In this document: positions 34,074-41,524 of the stretch, in pieces
Layout of the letters: the number at the start of each line of letters is the position of its first letter
Position numbering within the stretch: the stretch's first letter is position 1
Assembly (NCBI RefSeq): GCF_005925345.1
Contig: NZ_SSHJ01000028.1
Span: 1 to 45,781, forward strand
Source of the DNA: Pedobacter ureilyticus
Lineage (GTDB): Bacteria > Bacteroidota > Bacteroidia > Sphingobacteriales > Sphingobacteriaceae
Direction of reading: 5' to 3'
DNA: 45,781 nucleotides
Made by a program: the position numbers and the translations under genes
Notes under the pieces: model-generated
Seen by the model: the letters and a program-made list of their open reading frames with translations, nothing else
What the model was told of the DNA's origin: nothing
Database searches by the model: none

Positions 34074-36062
34074 TTAAGATTTCTTTTTAAATACAATTTG
34101 TTCTGCCTGTCTTTCTACGATTACTTTAAATAGCTCTTTGATGTTGAAGTAATCTTCAGGCGAATAAGAACTATTACTGATCTCAATCATACTTCTAACT
34201 AAAACTGTTTTCTCTTGTGCCACAAAGCTAATACTGAATAAGCCTTTGTTGTCAGGAAGTTTAAATACTCCACCTTTTGGTAATTTATCAATTTCATAAT
34301 CATCTGGAAAGTTAATTATGGTCTTGATGCTTTCTTTCATCGGGTAGCCAAAATCTACAGGAAAACTTCTAGTCTCGTGTTTAAAGAAATTTTCTTTTGT
34401 TCTTTCGTATAGCAGAGGGTTTAGATAAACAAGATTTCCTGCTTCTTCTACATTTTCTTCAATAGTAACTTTCAGCTCTTCATTTAATATTTCATCAAAA
34501 TCATCCAAATTGTTGATTTTGTAACTTTCTATTTCTAATCCTTGTTTGCTTTTTTTGATGTTTTTTAAGAATTCTGTTTCATTGGCATTAGAGCGATATC
34601 TGTTTCGTAGTGAAAGTGCTCCATAACCTTTATAGTATTGAATCATCGTTCCTTTTAACTTATTCTCTTTGTCTAATGTTAATATAAAATTATACACTTT
34701 CTCGTCGAGAAACTTTGGTTCTGTGGTAATCCACGCACCAATTTGATTTTTCAAATCAATAGAAAAGCCTTGGTGATTCAAACTTTCATAAGAGATCATA
34801 CCTAAAAAATGGTCTTGGTCTGTAGCGTCTAAAATAAGGTCTTGTCCATTAAGTTTTAAATGAACTAGCACGTTATTAAATTTAGAAATTTGTGGTAGCC
34901 CGGGATGTACGCCGTTACTTCTAGTACTGATTAATAACGGATTTGCTTCTATCTTTGCTTCTTTAAGGAAGTTGAGCAATATCAGATTGATATCCGCAGA
35001 AGAACCAGTTTTCTTATCTAAAGTTGTTTTTGGGTTGGTCTCGCTTGAGTACATTCTATAGCTGTCATCCCATTTGATATTATTTTTTACATAATCGTAG
35101 ATCAGCTTTACGATTTTCATCGTGTCAGTTTCTGATTTAATGATTGTTGGTATTAAAGATTTGGCAGCCGAATTTCGTTTTATAAACCCGCCAAAGTTTT
35201 CGTCTTCTGCAAGGCCATTAATGATCTTTGGCCAGTTGCCGGTGTAATCTCTGTAAATATCATTAGGGTAACGCGTTGCCATTAACTCAAAGTCGATAGA
35301 TGTAACATAATCATCCATTGTAGTTATAAAAGGTTCTTCCTTAAGCGCTGGAACATTTTCTAACACGTATTGTGTATACCTAGCATTAGATGTGAGGCCG
35401 GTTACGTAATTTGCGTTGATTGTTTCGTCTTTCGTTTGATTAATTCTATACAAACCTCCAAATATTGGTTTGTATATCAGATATTCTGGTATTCGGACAT
35501 TATATTCGGAGTATATGGTAGGTACTTCAGATTGAAACCTCCAGCCTTTTAGGTTGAATGTAAATGGAGAACGTATGACATATTTGTATTCGATGACAGA
35601 ACCTTCCTTAACATTAGCTAAGGTGTACTTCTTTATTTGGTAATTCTTATTGAATTCTTCCGTAAATTTCGAATCTTTTCCAAGTTTGGTAATTGCCACT
35701 TTTCCTGCTTCCATATTATAGGTAGCAGCTTCCATCCTCGACAAATCTTCTCTTGAGCTATTACTGTTGCCTTTGTAAAGGGGGATTTGGAAATCAGCTA
35801 AATCGTATCCGTTTTTATTGATGATTTTATAGCGAACATGCCTCTCGAAAACGAATATAAAACCATTAGTTTCATTATATTCAAAGTAGCAGTCTCCAAC
35901 GTCAAATAGCTTTACCGCTGCTGCGGCCGTATCTAGTCCAAATGGTTTGGCGTTAAACTCTTCAGGTGTAATTTTTCCGAATTTAAATTCTTTTTTTTGA
36001 GCATAAGAATTTAGTGATAGGCAGAGGATGCCTACAGCGTAGAGCAAGCGTTTAATCTTCAT
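34074..36062 (-). CDS. Exported DUF3857/transglutaminase-like protein lacking the Cys
   Basis: 662 aa from ATG 36062, signal peptide IKRLLYAVGILCLSLNSYAQ. Same architecture as the downstream paralogue (DUF3857, then transglutaminase-like core and beta domain). Where the neighbour has GDCKA, this one has GSSADIN (near residue 354), so the usual nucleophile is Ser. The His (NNVLVHLKLNG) and Asp (LILDATDQ) positions look kept. It may be a non-catalytic partner of the downstream protein, or use a different chemistry; this is inference. First gene of a two-gene operon, promoter at 36081-36109. The TTG at 36083 is part of the -7 box. Confidence 0.87.
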   Translation of the reverse strand: MKIKRLLYAVGILCLSLNSYAQKKEFKFGKITPEEFNAKPFGLDTAAAAVKLFDVGDCYFEYNETNGFIFVFERHVRYKIINKNGYDLADFQIPLYKGNSNSSREDLSRMEAATYNMEAGKVAITKLGKDSKFTEEFNKNYQIKKYTLANVKEGSVIEYKYVIRSPFTFNLKGWRFQSEVPTIYSEYNVRIPEYLIYKPIFGGLYRINQTKDETINANYVTGLTSNARYTQYVLENVPALKEEPFITTMDDYVTSIDFELMATRYPNDIYRDYTGNWPKIINGLAEDENFGGFIKRNSAAKSLIPTIIKSETDTMKIVKLIYDYVKNNIKWDDSYRMYSSETNPKTTLDKKTGSSADINLILLNFLKEAKIEANPLLISTRSNGVHPGLPQISKFNNVLVHLKLNGQDLILDATDQDHFLGMISYESLNHQGFSIDLKNQIGAWITTEPKFLDEKVYNFILTLDKENKLKGTMIQYYKGYGALSLRNRYRSNANETEFLKNIKKSKQGLEIESYKINNLDDFDEILNEELKVTIEENVEEAGNLVYLNPLLYERTKENFFKHETRSFPVDFGYPMKESIKTIINFPDDYEIDKLPKGGVFKLPDNKGLFSISFVAQEKTVLVRSMIEISNSSYSPEDYFNIKELFKVIVERQAEQIVFKKKS

Positions 36063-36080
36063 GTTTGTTTCTTTATAACG

Positions 36081-36109
36081 CAATGATAATAAAGAAATTC
36101 TGCACCAAA
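36081..36109 (-). promoter_or_regulatory. Promoter of DUF3857 operon
   Basis: On the minus strand, TTTG (36109-36106), 17-nt spacer, then TATCATTG (36088-36081), one mismatch from TAnnTTTG. The same TATCATTG box occurs at the acyl-CoA ligase promoter. Predicted leader about 15-20 nt. Confidence 0.45.
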
Positions 36110-36127
36110 AACAAAAATAAAAACTTT

Positions 36128-37957
36128 TTAATTTGTTTTAAGCATACAAACCTTTCCATCCATTGTGCTTACTACTAAAGTTTTATCGTCTATCACTTTA
36201 AAAGTATTTACCATAGAGTTGTCTATCTTATGCGCCCATAAGGTTTTCTTGGCCGGAGGGTCAATACAATATATTGTTCCGTTTTTGGTGCCAAAAAAGA
36301 GCTTGCCGTTTTTTTCAATCAAATCTGATGGGGTGTGTTCGTAACCGTAGCCCGCGTTGTATTTCCAGGCAATACCTTGGTCCGTGCGGGTAGTTTTGTA
36401 AGCAACAATTTCATCTTGCATGGTTTTACCATAAACTAAGCTGCTATCGGTAGATAATCCGATAGACTCACGAACTTTTGCCTCGCTGTTTCTCCATAAA
36501 GTTTGTCCAGTAGTAGCATCGATGGCGGTAAGTACGCGATCTGGAGCTGCAATGTAAATGGTGTTATTTGTGGCAACCGGTGTAACCATTGCTGGCGAAA
36601 ACATTCTATTGCCATTTCCATTGTTCCATTTCCAAATTAACGAGCCAGTGTTTAGGTCTAAAGCATATAAGTGCCGTCCCCAAGAGCCAAAGATAATTTT
36701 GCCTTGGTAAATGAGTGGTTTGCCCACAATGGTACCTTCAACTTCCTTAAATTGCCATTTTAGTTTGCCAGTTTTTACATCCAAAGCACTAAAGGTATTG
36801 TCGCTAGCTCCTATGAAAAGAACATCGGCTTGGATAACTGGCGAACCTAGTACTGATTTTTGAGCGGCCGTTTTCCAGGCGAGTTTACCATTTTTTAAAT
36901 GTAATGCGTAAATATTTCCATCGCCCGAGCCGAAAATCACTAGATCATTTTTAATTATTGGAGATGAATAGATTGCTCCTTTGGTTTGGTAGGTCCAGAC
37001 GGGTTTGCCTGTTTTTCTGTTTAGGGCTTCTACTAAACCTAAGCTATTGCCGAAAATAACTAAATTATTGTTGTAGGCAGGTGTATTTACCACATTGGCA
37101 TTAGAATGGTAAGTCCAAACTGGTTTTACATTTGAGTATTTTTTATTGATGGAGAAATCTGGTCTTTCGTAAGTTTTGCCATCGTTAGCAAAAGTTTTTA
37201 AGGCGATTTTTCTCCAAGTTGCCAGGGTTTCTCCGTTTGGTTTTCTAGTAGTGAAAAACACAGAATCTTTGGTCATATCTACAATGTTGTAGCCACCAAT
37301 GCTGTCTTTCGCTCTCAGGTTCGATCTGCCCATGGTACCTGCTATACCTTCAAAATTGTAAGCTTTGTTTTGGTGGCCATGTCCGCAAATCGCATATTGG
37401 ATATTCTTCTTTTTTAGGCGATCGGTTGCTTCGTACCAATTGTCTAAACTATTATCCAAAGGGTAATGATTGATATAAACTATAGGCATGTGCTTTGGGG
37501 TTTTGTTGAGCACACTATCTAGCCAAACAGTGGCATCACGAGGGATGTGGCCATCGCTCATGCGTACATAAGGGCCAGAGGCGCAAGCAATAAAACGAAA
37601 TCCGTTATGATCAAAGGTAAATTTGTCGTATCCGAATTCTTTGATAAAGGAAACGCCGCCAGATTCGGACCATCCCGTATCGTGGTTGCCTGGAATAACG
37701 TAGAATTTTTTATTTAAGCCTGAGAGGATTTCTTTAGCAAGTTGTAGCTCTTCGTTGGTACCCATCTCGGTAATGTCGCCGGTAACTAATACAAAATCGA
37801 TATCGCTTTGCGAGTTAATGTCGGCTACGGTTCTTCTTAAATCCTCTTCGCCGGTGGCGGTACCCACATGCGTATCGGTTACAAAGGCATATTTAAAGTT
37901 TTGTGCATAGCCGAAATTGGCAATCAATAAAAAGATTGCAATACAGAAATTCTTCAT
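36128..37957 (-). CDS. Metallophosphoesterase fused to PQQ-like beta-propeller
   Basis: 609 aa. Signal peptide about 1-19 (MKNFCIAIFLLIANFGYAQ). Residues 20-270 are a calcineurin-like phosphoesterase: DTH (28-30), GDIT (60-63), GNHD (90-93), INHYPL and GHGHQNK. Residues about 280-609 are PQQ_2-type propeller repeats (VWTYHSNANVVNTPAY, VIFGSGDGNIYALHLKNG, LKWQFKEVEGTIVGKP, GTKNGTIYCIDPPAK). The propeller may bind substrate or partner while the N-terminal domain cleaves a phosphoester in the periplasm. A classic two-domain secreted phosphatase, substrate unknown. AGAGGA lies 9 nt before the ATG, one of the few Shine-Dalgarno-like sites here. 66 bp separate it from the DUF3857 operon. Confidence 0.9.
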   Translation of the reverse strand: MKNFCIAIFLLIANFGYAQNFKYAFVTDTHVGTATGEEDLRRTVADINSQSDIDFVLVTGDITEMGTNEELQLAKEILSGLNKKFYVIPGNHDTGWSESGGVSFIKEFGYDKFTFDHNGFRFIACASGPYVRMSDGHIPRDATVWLDSVLNKTPKHMPIVYINHYPLDNSLDNWYEATDRLKKKNIQYAICGHGHQNKAYNFEGIAGTMGRSNLRAKDSIGGYNIVDMTKDSVFFTTRKPNGETLATWRKIALKTFANDGKTYERPDFSINKKYSNVKPVWTYHSNANVVNTPAYNNNLVIFGNSLGLVEALNRKTGKPVWTYQTKGAIYSSPIIKNDLVIFGSGDGNIYALHLKNGKLAWKTAAQKSVLGSPVIQADVLFIGASDNTFSALDVKTGKLKWQFKEVEGTIVGKPLIYQGKIIFGSWGRHLYALDLNTGSLIWKWNNGNGNRMFSPAMVTPVATNNTIYIAAPDRVLTAIDATTGQTLWRNSEAKVRESIGLSTDSSLVYGKTMQDEIVAYKTTRTDQGIAWKYNAGYGYEHTPSDLIEKNGKLFFGTKNGTIYCIDPPAKKTLWAHKIDNSMVNTFKVIDDKTLVVSTMDGKVCMLKTN

Positions 37958-38064
37958 TGTGTGTTCCTCTTTGATGGAGGAGGAAAATTAGGATAAATAT
38001 TTTTGGTAGAAGAATTCTAGCGAAATTTTGACGTATAAGATGAGGTTTTCCATATTGTTTGATC

Positions 38065-38454
38065 TTAGTAAATTACTTGAAGCTTTCCGTTACTACAATT
38101 TACTGATTTTGGCCCGCCAACAAGTGCACAGTCAGAAATAACCGACCATTTTTTATTATAGCGTATCTCTAAATCGGTATAATTTGCTGCTAGTTTTTCT
38201 AATTCTTGTACATTGATGGTGTTGGTATAGGCCACGTAAGAAGAAGGGCCACCACATGCCTTGTTTCCAAATGGAAGAGTTTGAATGTTTATGTCGTCTC
38301 CACAACGGCTAGACTCTGCCAAGGTTCTAATTTTTGTTAAAAGTTTGGCCAATTCTTGTTGGTCTTCATTCTGGGTGTTTTCTTTATCGCAGCTGCTTAT
38401 AAAGAAAGAAAAGCATACTATTAAACTGGATAGACATACTATTGATCTGTTCAT
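38065..38454 (-). CDS. Small lipoprotein of unknown function
   Basis: 129 aa. Signal peptide ending in the lipobox ISSC (Cys 22), so a lipid-anchored exported protein. The mature part has four further Cys (RCGDDI, KACGG, DCALVG, NCSNGK), enough for two disulfide bonds, and a Thr/Asn-rich middle. Length and cysteine pattern are sensible for a real gene but I know no family. It is 5' of nothing obvious; the guaB gene lies on the other strand. ATG start. Confidence 0.75.
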   Translation of the reverse strand: MNRSIVCLSSLIVCFSFFISSCDKENTQNEDQQELAKLLTKIRTLAESSRCGDDINIQTLPFGNKACGGPSSYVAYTNTINVQELEKLAANYTDLEIRYNKKWSVISDCALVGGPKSVNCSNGKLQVIY

Positions 38455-38804
38455 TTGATTTAGGTTTTGTATCCTATACGCAGGCTTGTTGTTAAACGCT
38501 ACAAGGTGACGGAAATACGAAGCAATGTTTTTTGTTAAATAAACCTGATTGAAGCATAAATACTTTTTGGAGCGTCATTTCGAACGCAGAGAGAAATCTC
38601 AAAGTAAATTGCTTCTATGTAACAGATTTGTCTCTGCGTTGGAAATGATGGGGGACAGCATACAAAAAGATTGAAGCGGAAAGCAGGACTAGCAAAACCC
38701 ATGAAATACAACATTAGCTTTACTTAAATATAACAATTCTCATTTCATTATCGGAAGAAATATTGTATCTTTGCCCCGCAAATAAGAAGACTAATTTATT
38801 TGCT
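38455..38804. other. Spacer between lipoprotein gene and guaB
   Basis: 350 bp with no protein gene. It contains an inverted repeat (arms 38573-38599 and 38624-38649; cores CGAACGCAGAGA and TCTCTGCGTT) of the GTCATTTCGAACGCAG..GAAATCT family, then AT-rich sequence and the guaB promoter (38766-38773). A hairpin GCAAATAA/TTATTTGC at 38778-38803 lies in the guaB leader. Confidence 0.6.
38766..38773 (+). promoter_or_regulatory. guaB promoter -7 box
   Basis: TATCTTTG is an exact TAnnTTTG box. The -33 region offers only TTTC at 38743-38746 (19-nt spacer). The leader would be about 25-30 nt long and consist almost entirely of the hairpin at 38778-38803. Confidence 0.5.
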
Positions 38805-40277
38805 ATGCAACTCGATCCCCAAAAATTTATTGCTTTAGGTTTAACTTACGATGATGTATTGTTAGTGCCTGCATATTCGGAAATTTTACCTCGCGACGTT
38901 AACACCAGCACCTATTTAACCAAGAAAATTCAATTGAATGTTCCTTTGGTTTCTGCAGCTATGGATACGGTTACCGAGGCAGAATTGGCTATTGCCATTG
39001 CGCAAAATGGTGGTATTGGTATGTTGCACAAAAACATGAGTATCGAAAGGCAGGCAGAAGAAGTTCGAAAAGTAAAGCGTTCGGAAAGTGGTATGATCCA
39101 AGATCCGGTAACTTTGTTGGAAACTTCGGTGGTTGCAGATGCTTTTAAAATCATGAAAGAGCATAAAATAGGGGGTATTCCGGTGGTAAGTGCCGATAAT
39201 AAGTTGGTAGGCATTATTACTAATAGAGATTTGCGTTTCCAAAAGGATATGAGCAAGCCTATTGCGCAAGTAATGACCAAAGAAAATTTGATCACTGCTC
39301 CAGAAGGTACTACCTTAAAACAGGCCGAAGAAATTTTACAAGATCATAAAATCGAGAAACTTCCAGTTGTTAATGCCGAAGGTTTCTTAAGCGGCTTAAT
39401 TACTTTTAAGGATATTCAAAAAGTAAAGCATTACCCAAAGGCTTGTAAAGATGAGCGAGGTCGTTTACGTGTAGGTGCTGCAGTTGGAGTTACACCAGAT
39501 ACTTTACAACGTGTAGATGCCTTAGTAAACGCTGGAGTAGACGTAATTACCATTGATACCGCTCACGGGCACTCGAAAGGTGTGGTTGATAAATTGAAGG
39601 AAGTGAAGGCCAAATATCCTGATTTGCAGGTGATTGTGGGTAATATTGCTACGGGCGAAGCTGCAAAGTTTTTGGCAGATGCCGGTGCAGATGCCGTTAA
39701 AGTGGGTATTGGACCAGGTTCTATTTGTACTACTCGTATTATTGCAGGTGTAGGCGTACCTCAGTTGTATGCTGTTTTTGAATGTGCTAAAGCATTAAAA
39801 GGTACTGGTGTACCTGTAATTGCCGATGGCGGTATTAAACACACTGGCGATATTGCTAAAGCAATTGCGGCTGGGGCAAGTACGGTGATGGCGGGCTCTT
39901 TATTTGCTGGGGTAGAAGAGGGACCAGGCGAAACCATCATTTACGAAGGTCGTAAGTTTAAATCTTATCGTGGTATGGGCTCTATTGAGGCAATGGAGCA
40001 AGGTTCTAAAGACCGTTATTTCCAAGATGTAGAAGATGATATTAAAAAATTAGTGCCAGAAGGAATTGTGGGTCGTGTACCTTACAAAGGAACTTTGGCA
40101 GAGGTGATGTACCAATACATTGGTGGTTTACGTGCAAGTATGGGCTATTGCGGCGCTGCTACGATAGAGAAATTACAAGAAGCACAGTTTGTACAAATTA
40201 CCGCTGCGGGTATGCGTGAAAGTCATCCACATGATATTACTATTACCAAAGAAGCACCAAATTATACAAGTAAGTAG
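38805..40277 (+). CDS. guaB: IMP dehydrogenase
   Basis: 490 aa from ATG 38805 ([20 protein letters not shown]). It oxidises IMP to XMP with NAD, the committed step to guanine nucleotides. The catalytic Cys loop is [19 protein letters not shown] (about 297-315). Tandem CBS domains interrupt the barrel ([20 protein letters not shown] and [18 protein letters not shown], about 95-215). The flap and C-terminus include [10 protein letters not shown] and [14 protein letters not shown]. An in-frame TTG at 38763 overlaps the promoter box and is rejected. Full length, monocistronic, terminator at 40335-40366. Confidence 0.97.
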   Translation: MQLDPQKFIALGLTYDDVLLVPAYSEILPRDVNTSTYLTKKIQLNVPLVSAAMDTVTEAELAIAIAQNGGIGMLHKNMSIERQAEEVRKVKRSESGMIQDPVTLLETSVVADAFKIMKEHKIGGIPVVSADNKLVGIITNRDLRFQKDMSKPIAQVMTKENLITAPEGTTLKQAEEILQDHKIEKLPVVNAEGFLSGLITFKDIQKVKHYPKACKDERGRLRVGAAVGVTPDTLQRVDALVNAGVDVITIDTAHGHSKGVVDKLKEVKAKYPDLQVIVGNIATGEAAKFLADAGADAVKVGIGPGSICTTRIIAGVGVPQLYAVFECAKALKGTGVPVIADGGIKHTGDIAKAIAAGASTVMAGSLFAGVEEGPGETIIYEGRKFKSYRGMGSIEAMEQGSKDRYFQDVEDDIKKLVPEGIVGRVPYKGTLAEVMYQYIGGLRASMGYCGAATIEKLQEAQFVQITAAGMRESHPHDITITKEAPNYTSK

Positions 40278-40334
40278 TAAGCTAATAGTTGGAAGTCGGG
40301 AAGTCCGAAAGAGATTTATTAGAAAAGCAAATAC

Positions 40335-40366
40335 AGCGGGGCATCGGTTACGATAGCCCCGCTTTT
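40335..40366 (+). terminator. guaB terminator
   Basis: AGCGGGGC (40335-40342) pairs with GCCCCGCT (40356-40363), enclosing a small ATCG/CGAT hairpin, then TTTT. Sits between guaB and the convergent SDR gene. Confidence 0.8.
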
Positions 40367-40369
40367 ATG

Positions 40370-41122
40370 TTAACGAATTTGAGAAATTCCCGCATCTACC
40401 CTTAATTCTTCGCCGTGAATATATGAGGCATCTGGAGAAGCTAAAAAGAGTACTGCTTTGGCAATTTCTTCTGGTTCTCCCAATCTTTTGAAGGGAATGG
40501 TGGGGATGATATTTTCTAATGCAGTATCAACGGCATCCTTGCTTAAGCCTGTGTTGTTAAAAATGTTGGTTTTAATGTGCCCTGGACTAATGCCGTTAAC
40601 CCGTATTCCCTGATCTGCAAGTTCTGCCGAAAATGTTTTAATAAAAGAAGCTACTGCTGCTTTTGCAGCTGAATAAATCGAAAAATTAGGAGTGCCAAAT
40701 TCTGTCACAAATGAAGTGTTCAATATAAGGGCACTTCGGTTTGCCATTAGAGGTAACATTTGTTGCGCTGTAAAAAAAGTTCCCTTCACTAGCATATTAA
40801 ATAATTCATCAAAATGTGCTTCGTTAACAGTGGTTATTGCAGAAAATTTGCCATAGCCAGCATTTACAAAAAGTAAATGAATAGAGTTTGTGTATTGCTT
40901 TACTGCTGTTGGTAATTTCCAAACATCTTCCATCTTGCCAGCATTGGAAACAATTCCGAATGCATTTTGACCCAATTTTTCTAGGGCGTTGTTTACGGTT
41001 TTGGCACTTCGGCCAGTAATGATGGCGTATCCGCCTTCATTAATAAATTGTTTTGCAGTAGCAAACCCCATTCCATTGGTGCCACCAGTAATAAGTGCGA
41101 ATTTGTCTTTAAATCTTTGCAT
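40370..41122 (-). CDS. Short-chain dehydrogenase/reductase
   Basis: 250 aa, the usual SDR length. Cofactor loop LITGGTNGMGFATA (residues about 11-24, TGxxxGxG), active-site Tyr/Lys in SIYSAAKAAV (YxxxK), and the Ser two strands before (LNTSFVTEFG region). Post-catalytic RVNGISPGHIKTNIF confirms the classical family. NAD(P)-dependent oxidation or reduction of an alcohol/ketone; substrate not predictable. Cytosolic. ATG start; single gene convergent with guaB, divergent from the TonB-dependent receptor. Confidence 0.92.
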   Translation of the reverse strand: MQRFKDKFALITGGTNGMGFATAKQFINEGGYAIITGRSAKTVNNALEKLGQNAFGIVSNAGKMEDVWKLPTAVKQYTNSIHLLFVNAGYGKFSAITTVNEAHFDELFNMLVKGTFFTAQQMLPLMANRSALILNTSFVTEFGTPNFSIYSAAKAAVASFIKTFSAELADQGIRVNGISPGHIKTNIFNNTGLSKDAVDTALENIIPTIPFKRLGEPEEIAKAVLFLASPDASYIHGEELRVDAGISQIR

Positions 41123-41304
41123 TGTGATATGTGAATATTTGCCATCGTTCTGCCTATTTACACGCCGATGGTTTAAGTTTTACAGTACAAAGATTAGGAA
41201 AGTGACAGCGGTATAAAATCCGAAAATTGCTGAATTTGATTTCAATTTCTAAGCATGCCTCCGCTAATTTTTCAAAATAAAATTTCGGATTGTAAAAACT
41301 TTAA

Positions 41305-41336
41305 TATATTTGTCTACTAAATCTATAGATTTAGTA
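41305..41336 (+). promoter_or_regulatory. Promoter and 22-bp palindromic operator candidate
   Basis: TATATTTG (41305-41312) matches the TAnnTTTG box. Two bases on begins a perfect 22-bp palindrome, 41315-41336, centred on TCTATAGA with outer half-sites TACTAAA and TTTAGTA. It covers the expected transcription start, the usual place for a repressor site. The half-site loosely recalls Rrf2/CymR-type boxes, but I cannot confirm that. Confidence 0.55.
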
Positions 41337-41358
41337 TAATTTAAACTTTTTGATGTTG

Positions 41359-41386
41359 AAACCACCCTGATGCATAAGGGTAGTTT
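41359..41386 (+). other. Leader hairpin with alternative pairing partner
   Basis: AAACCACCCT (41359-41368) and AGGGTAGTTT (41377-41386) pair in 9 of 10 positions, with one C/A mismatch (41363/41382) and an 8-nt loop. The 3' arm GGTAGTTT (41379-41386) can instead pair without mismatch to AAACTACC (41454-41461), inside the upstream ORF just after the Cys codons. This is the layout of mutually exclusive RNA structures. Confidence 0.5.
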
Positions 41387-41413
41387 GATCACCATTTAAA
41401 CAAAATCCAAAAG

Positions 41414-41509
41414 ATGAAAAAGATCCTAAATCCCATGTGTTGCTGTACAGTTAAAACTACCATTAATCATTTGAAAATGTTCAAAATACCTATACAGCAA
41501 ACACTTTAA
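41414..41509 (+). CDS. 31-codon leader ORF with three consecutive Cys codons
   Basis: ATG 41414 to TAA 41507-41509; the predicted peptide starts MKKILNPMCCCTVKTT and continues with a basic/aliphatic tail ending IPIQQTL. Cys codons TGT TGC TGT are at 41438-41446. They fall in the 5' arm of a hairpin: GTGTTGCTGTA (41437-41447) pairs with TACAGCAA-A-CAC (41493-41504, single bulged A), 11 bp. The stop is 15 nt before the receptor ATG. It is too short for a standard gene finder. The likely role is regulatory: ribosome pausing at scarce Cys-tRNA would keep the 5' arm open. A functional protein is less likely. Confidence 0.5.
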   Translation: MKKILNPMCCCTVKTTINHLKMFKIPIQQTL

Positions 41510-41524
41510 TAGCCAATTACAACA

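Larger units (their letters stand above)
41123..41524. other. Leader region of TonB-dependent receptor
   Basis: 402 bp between the SDR start and the receptor ATG. From 41,305 on it is dense with signals: a -7 box, a 22-bp palindrome, two alternative hairpins and a 31-codon upstream ORF (listed separately). The first 180 bp are AT-rich and hold the divergent SDR promoter region without a recognisable consensus. Confidence 0.6.

Noticed and set aside
38065..38454. Lipoprotein as a pseudogene fragment
   Set aside because: The signal peptide, lipobox and an even number of mature cysteines are intact, so it is kept as a gene.
41341..41400. Receptor leader as a known metabolite riboswitch (SAM, TPP, cobalamin, preQ1)
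   Set aside because: The hairpin lacks the conserved core of these aptamers as I know them; a peptide attenuator fits better.
41414..41509. Leader ORF as a metal-binding small protein or bacteriocin
   Set aside because: Only three Cys in one run and no second motif; position and RNA pairing point to a regulatory leader.
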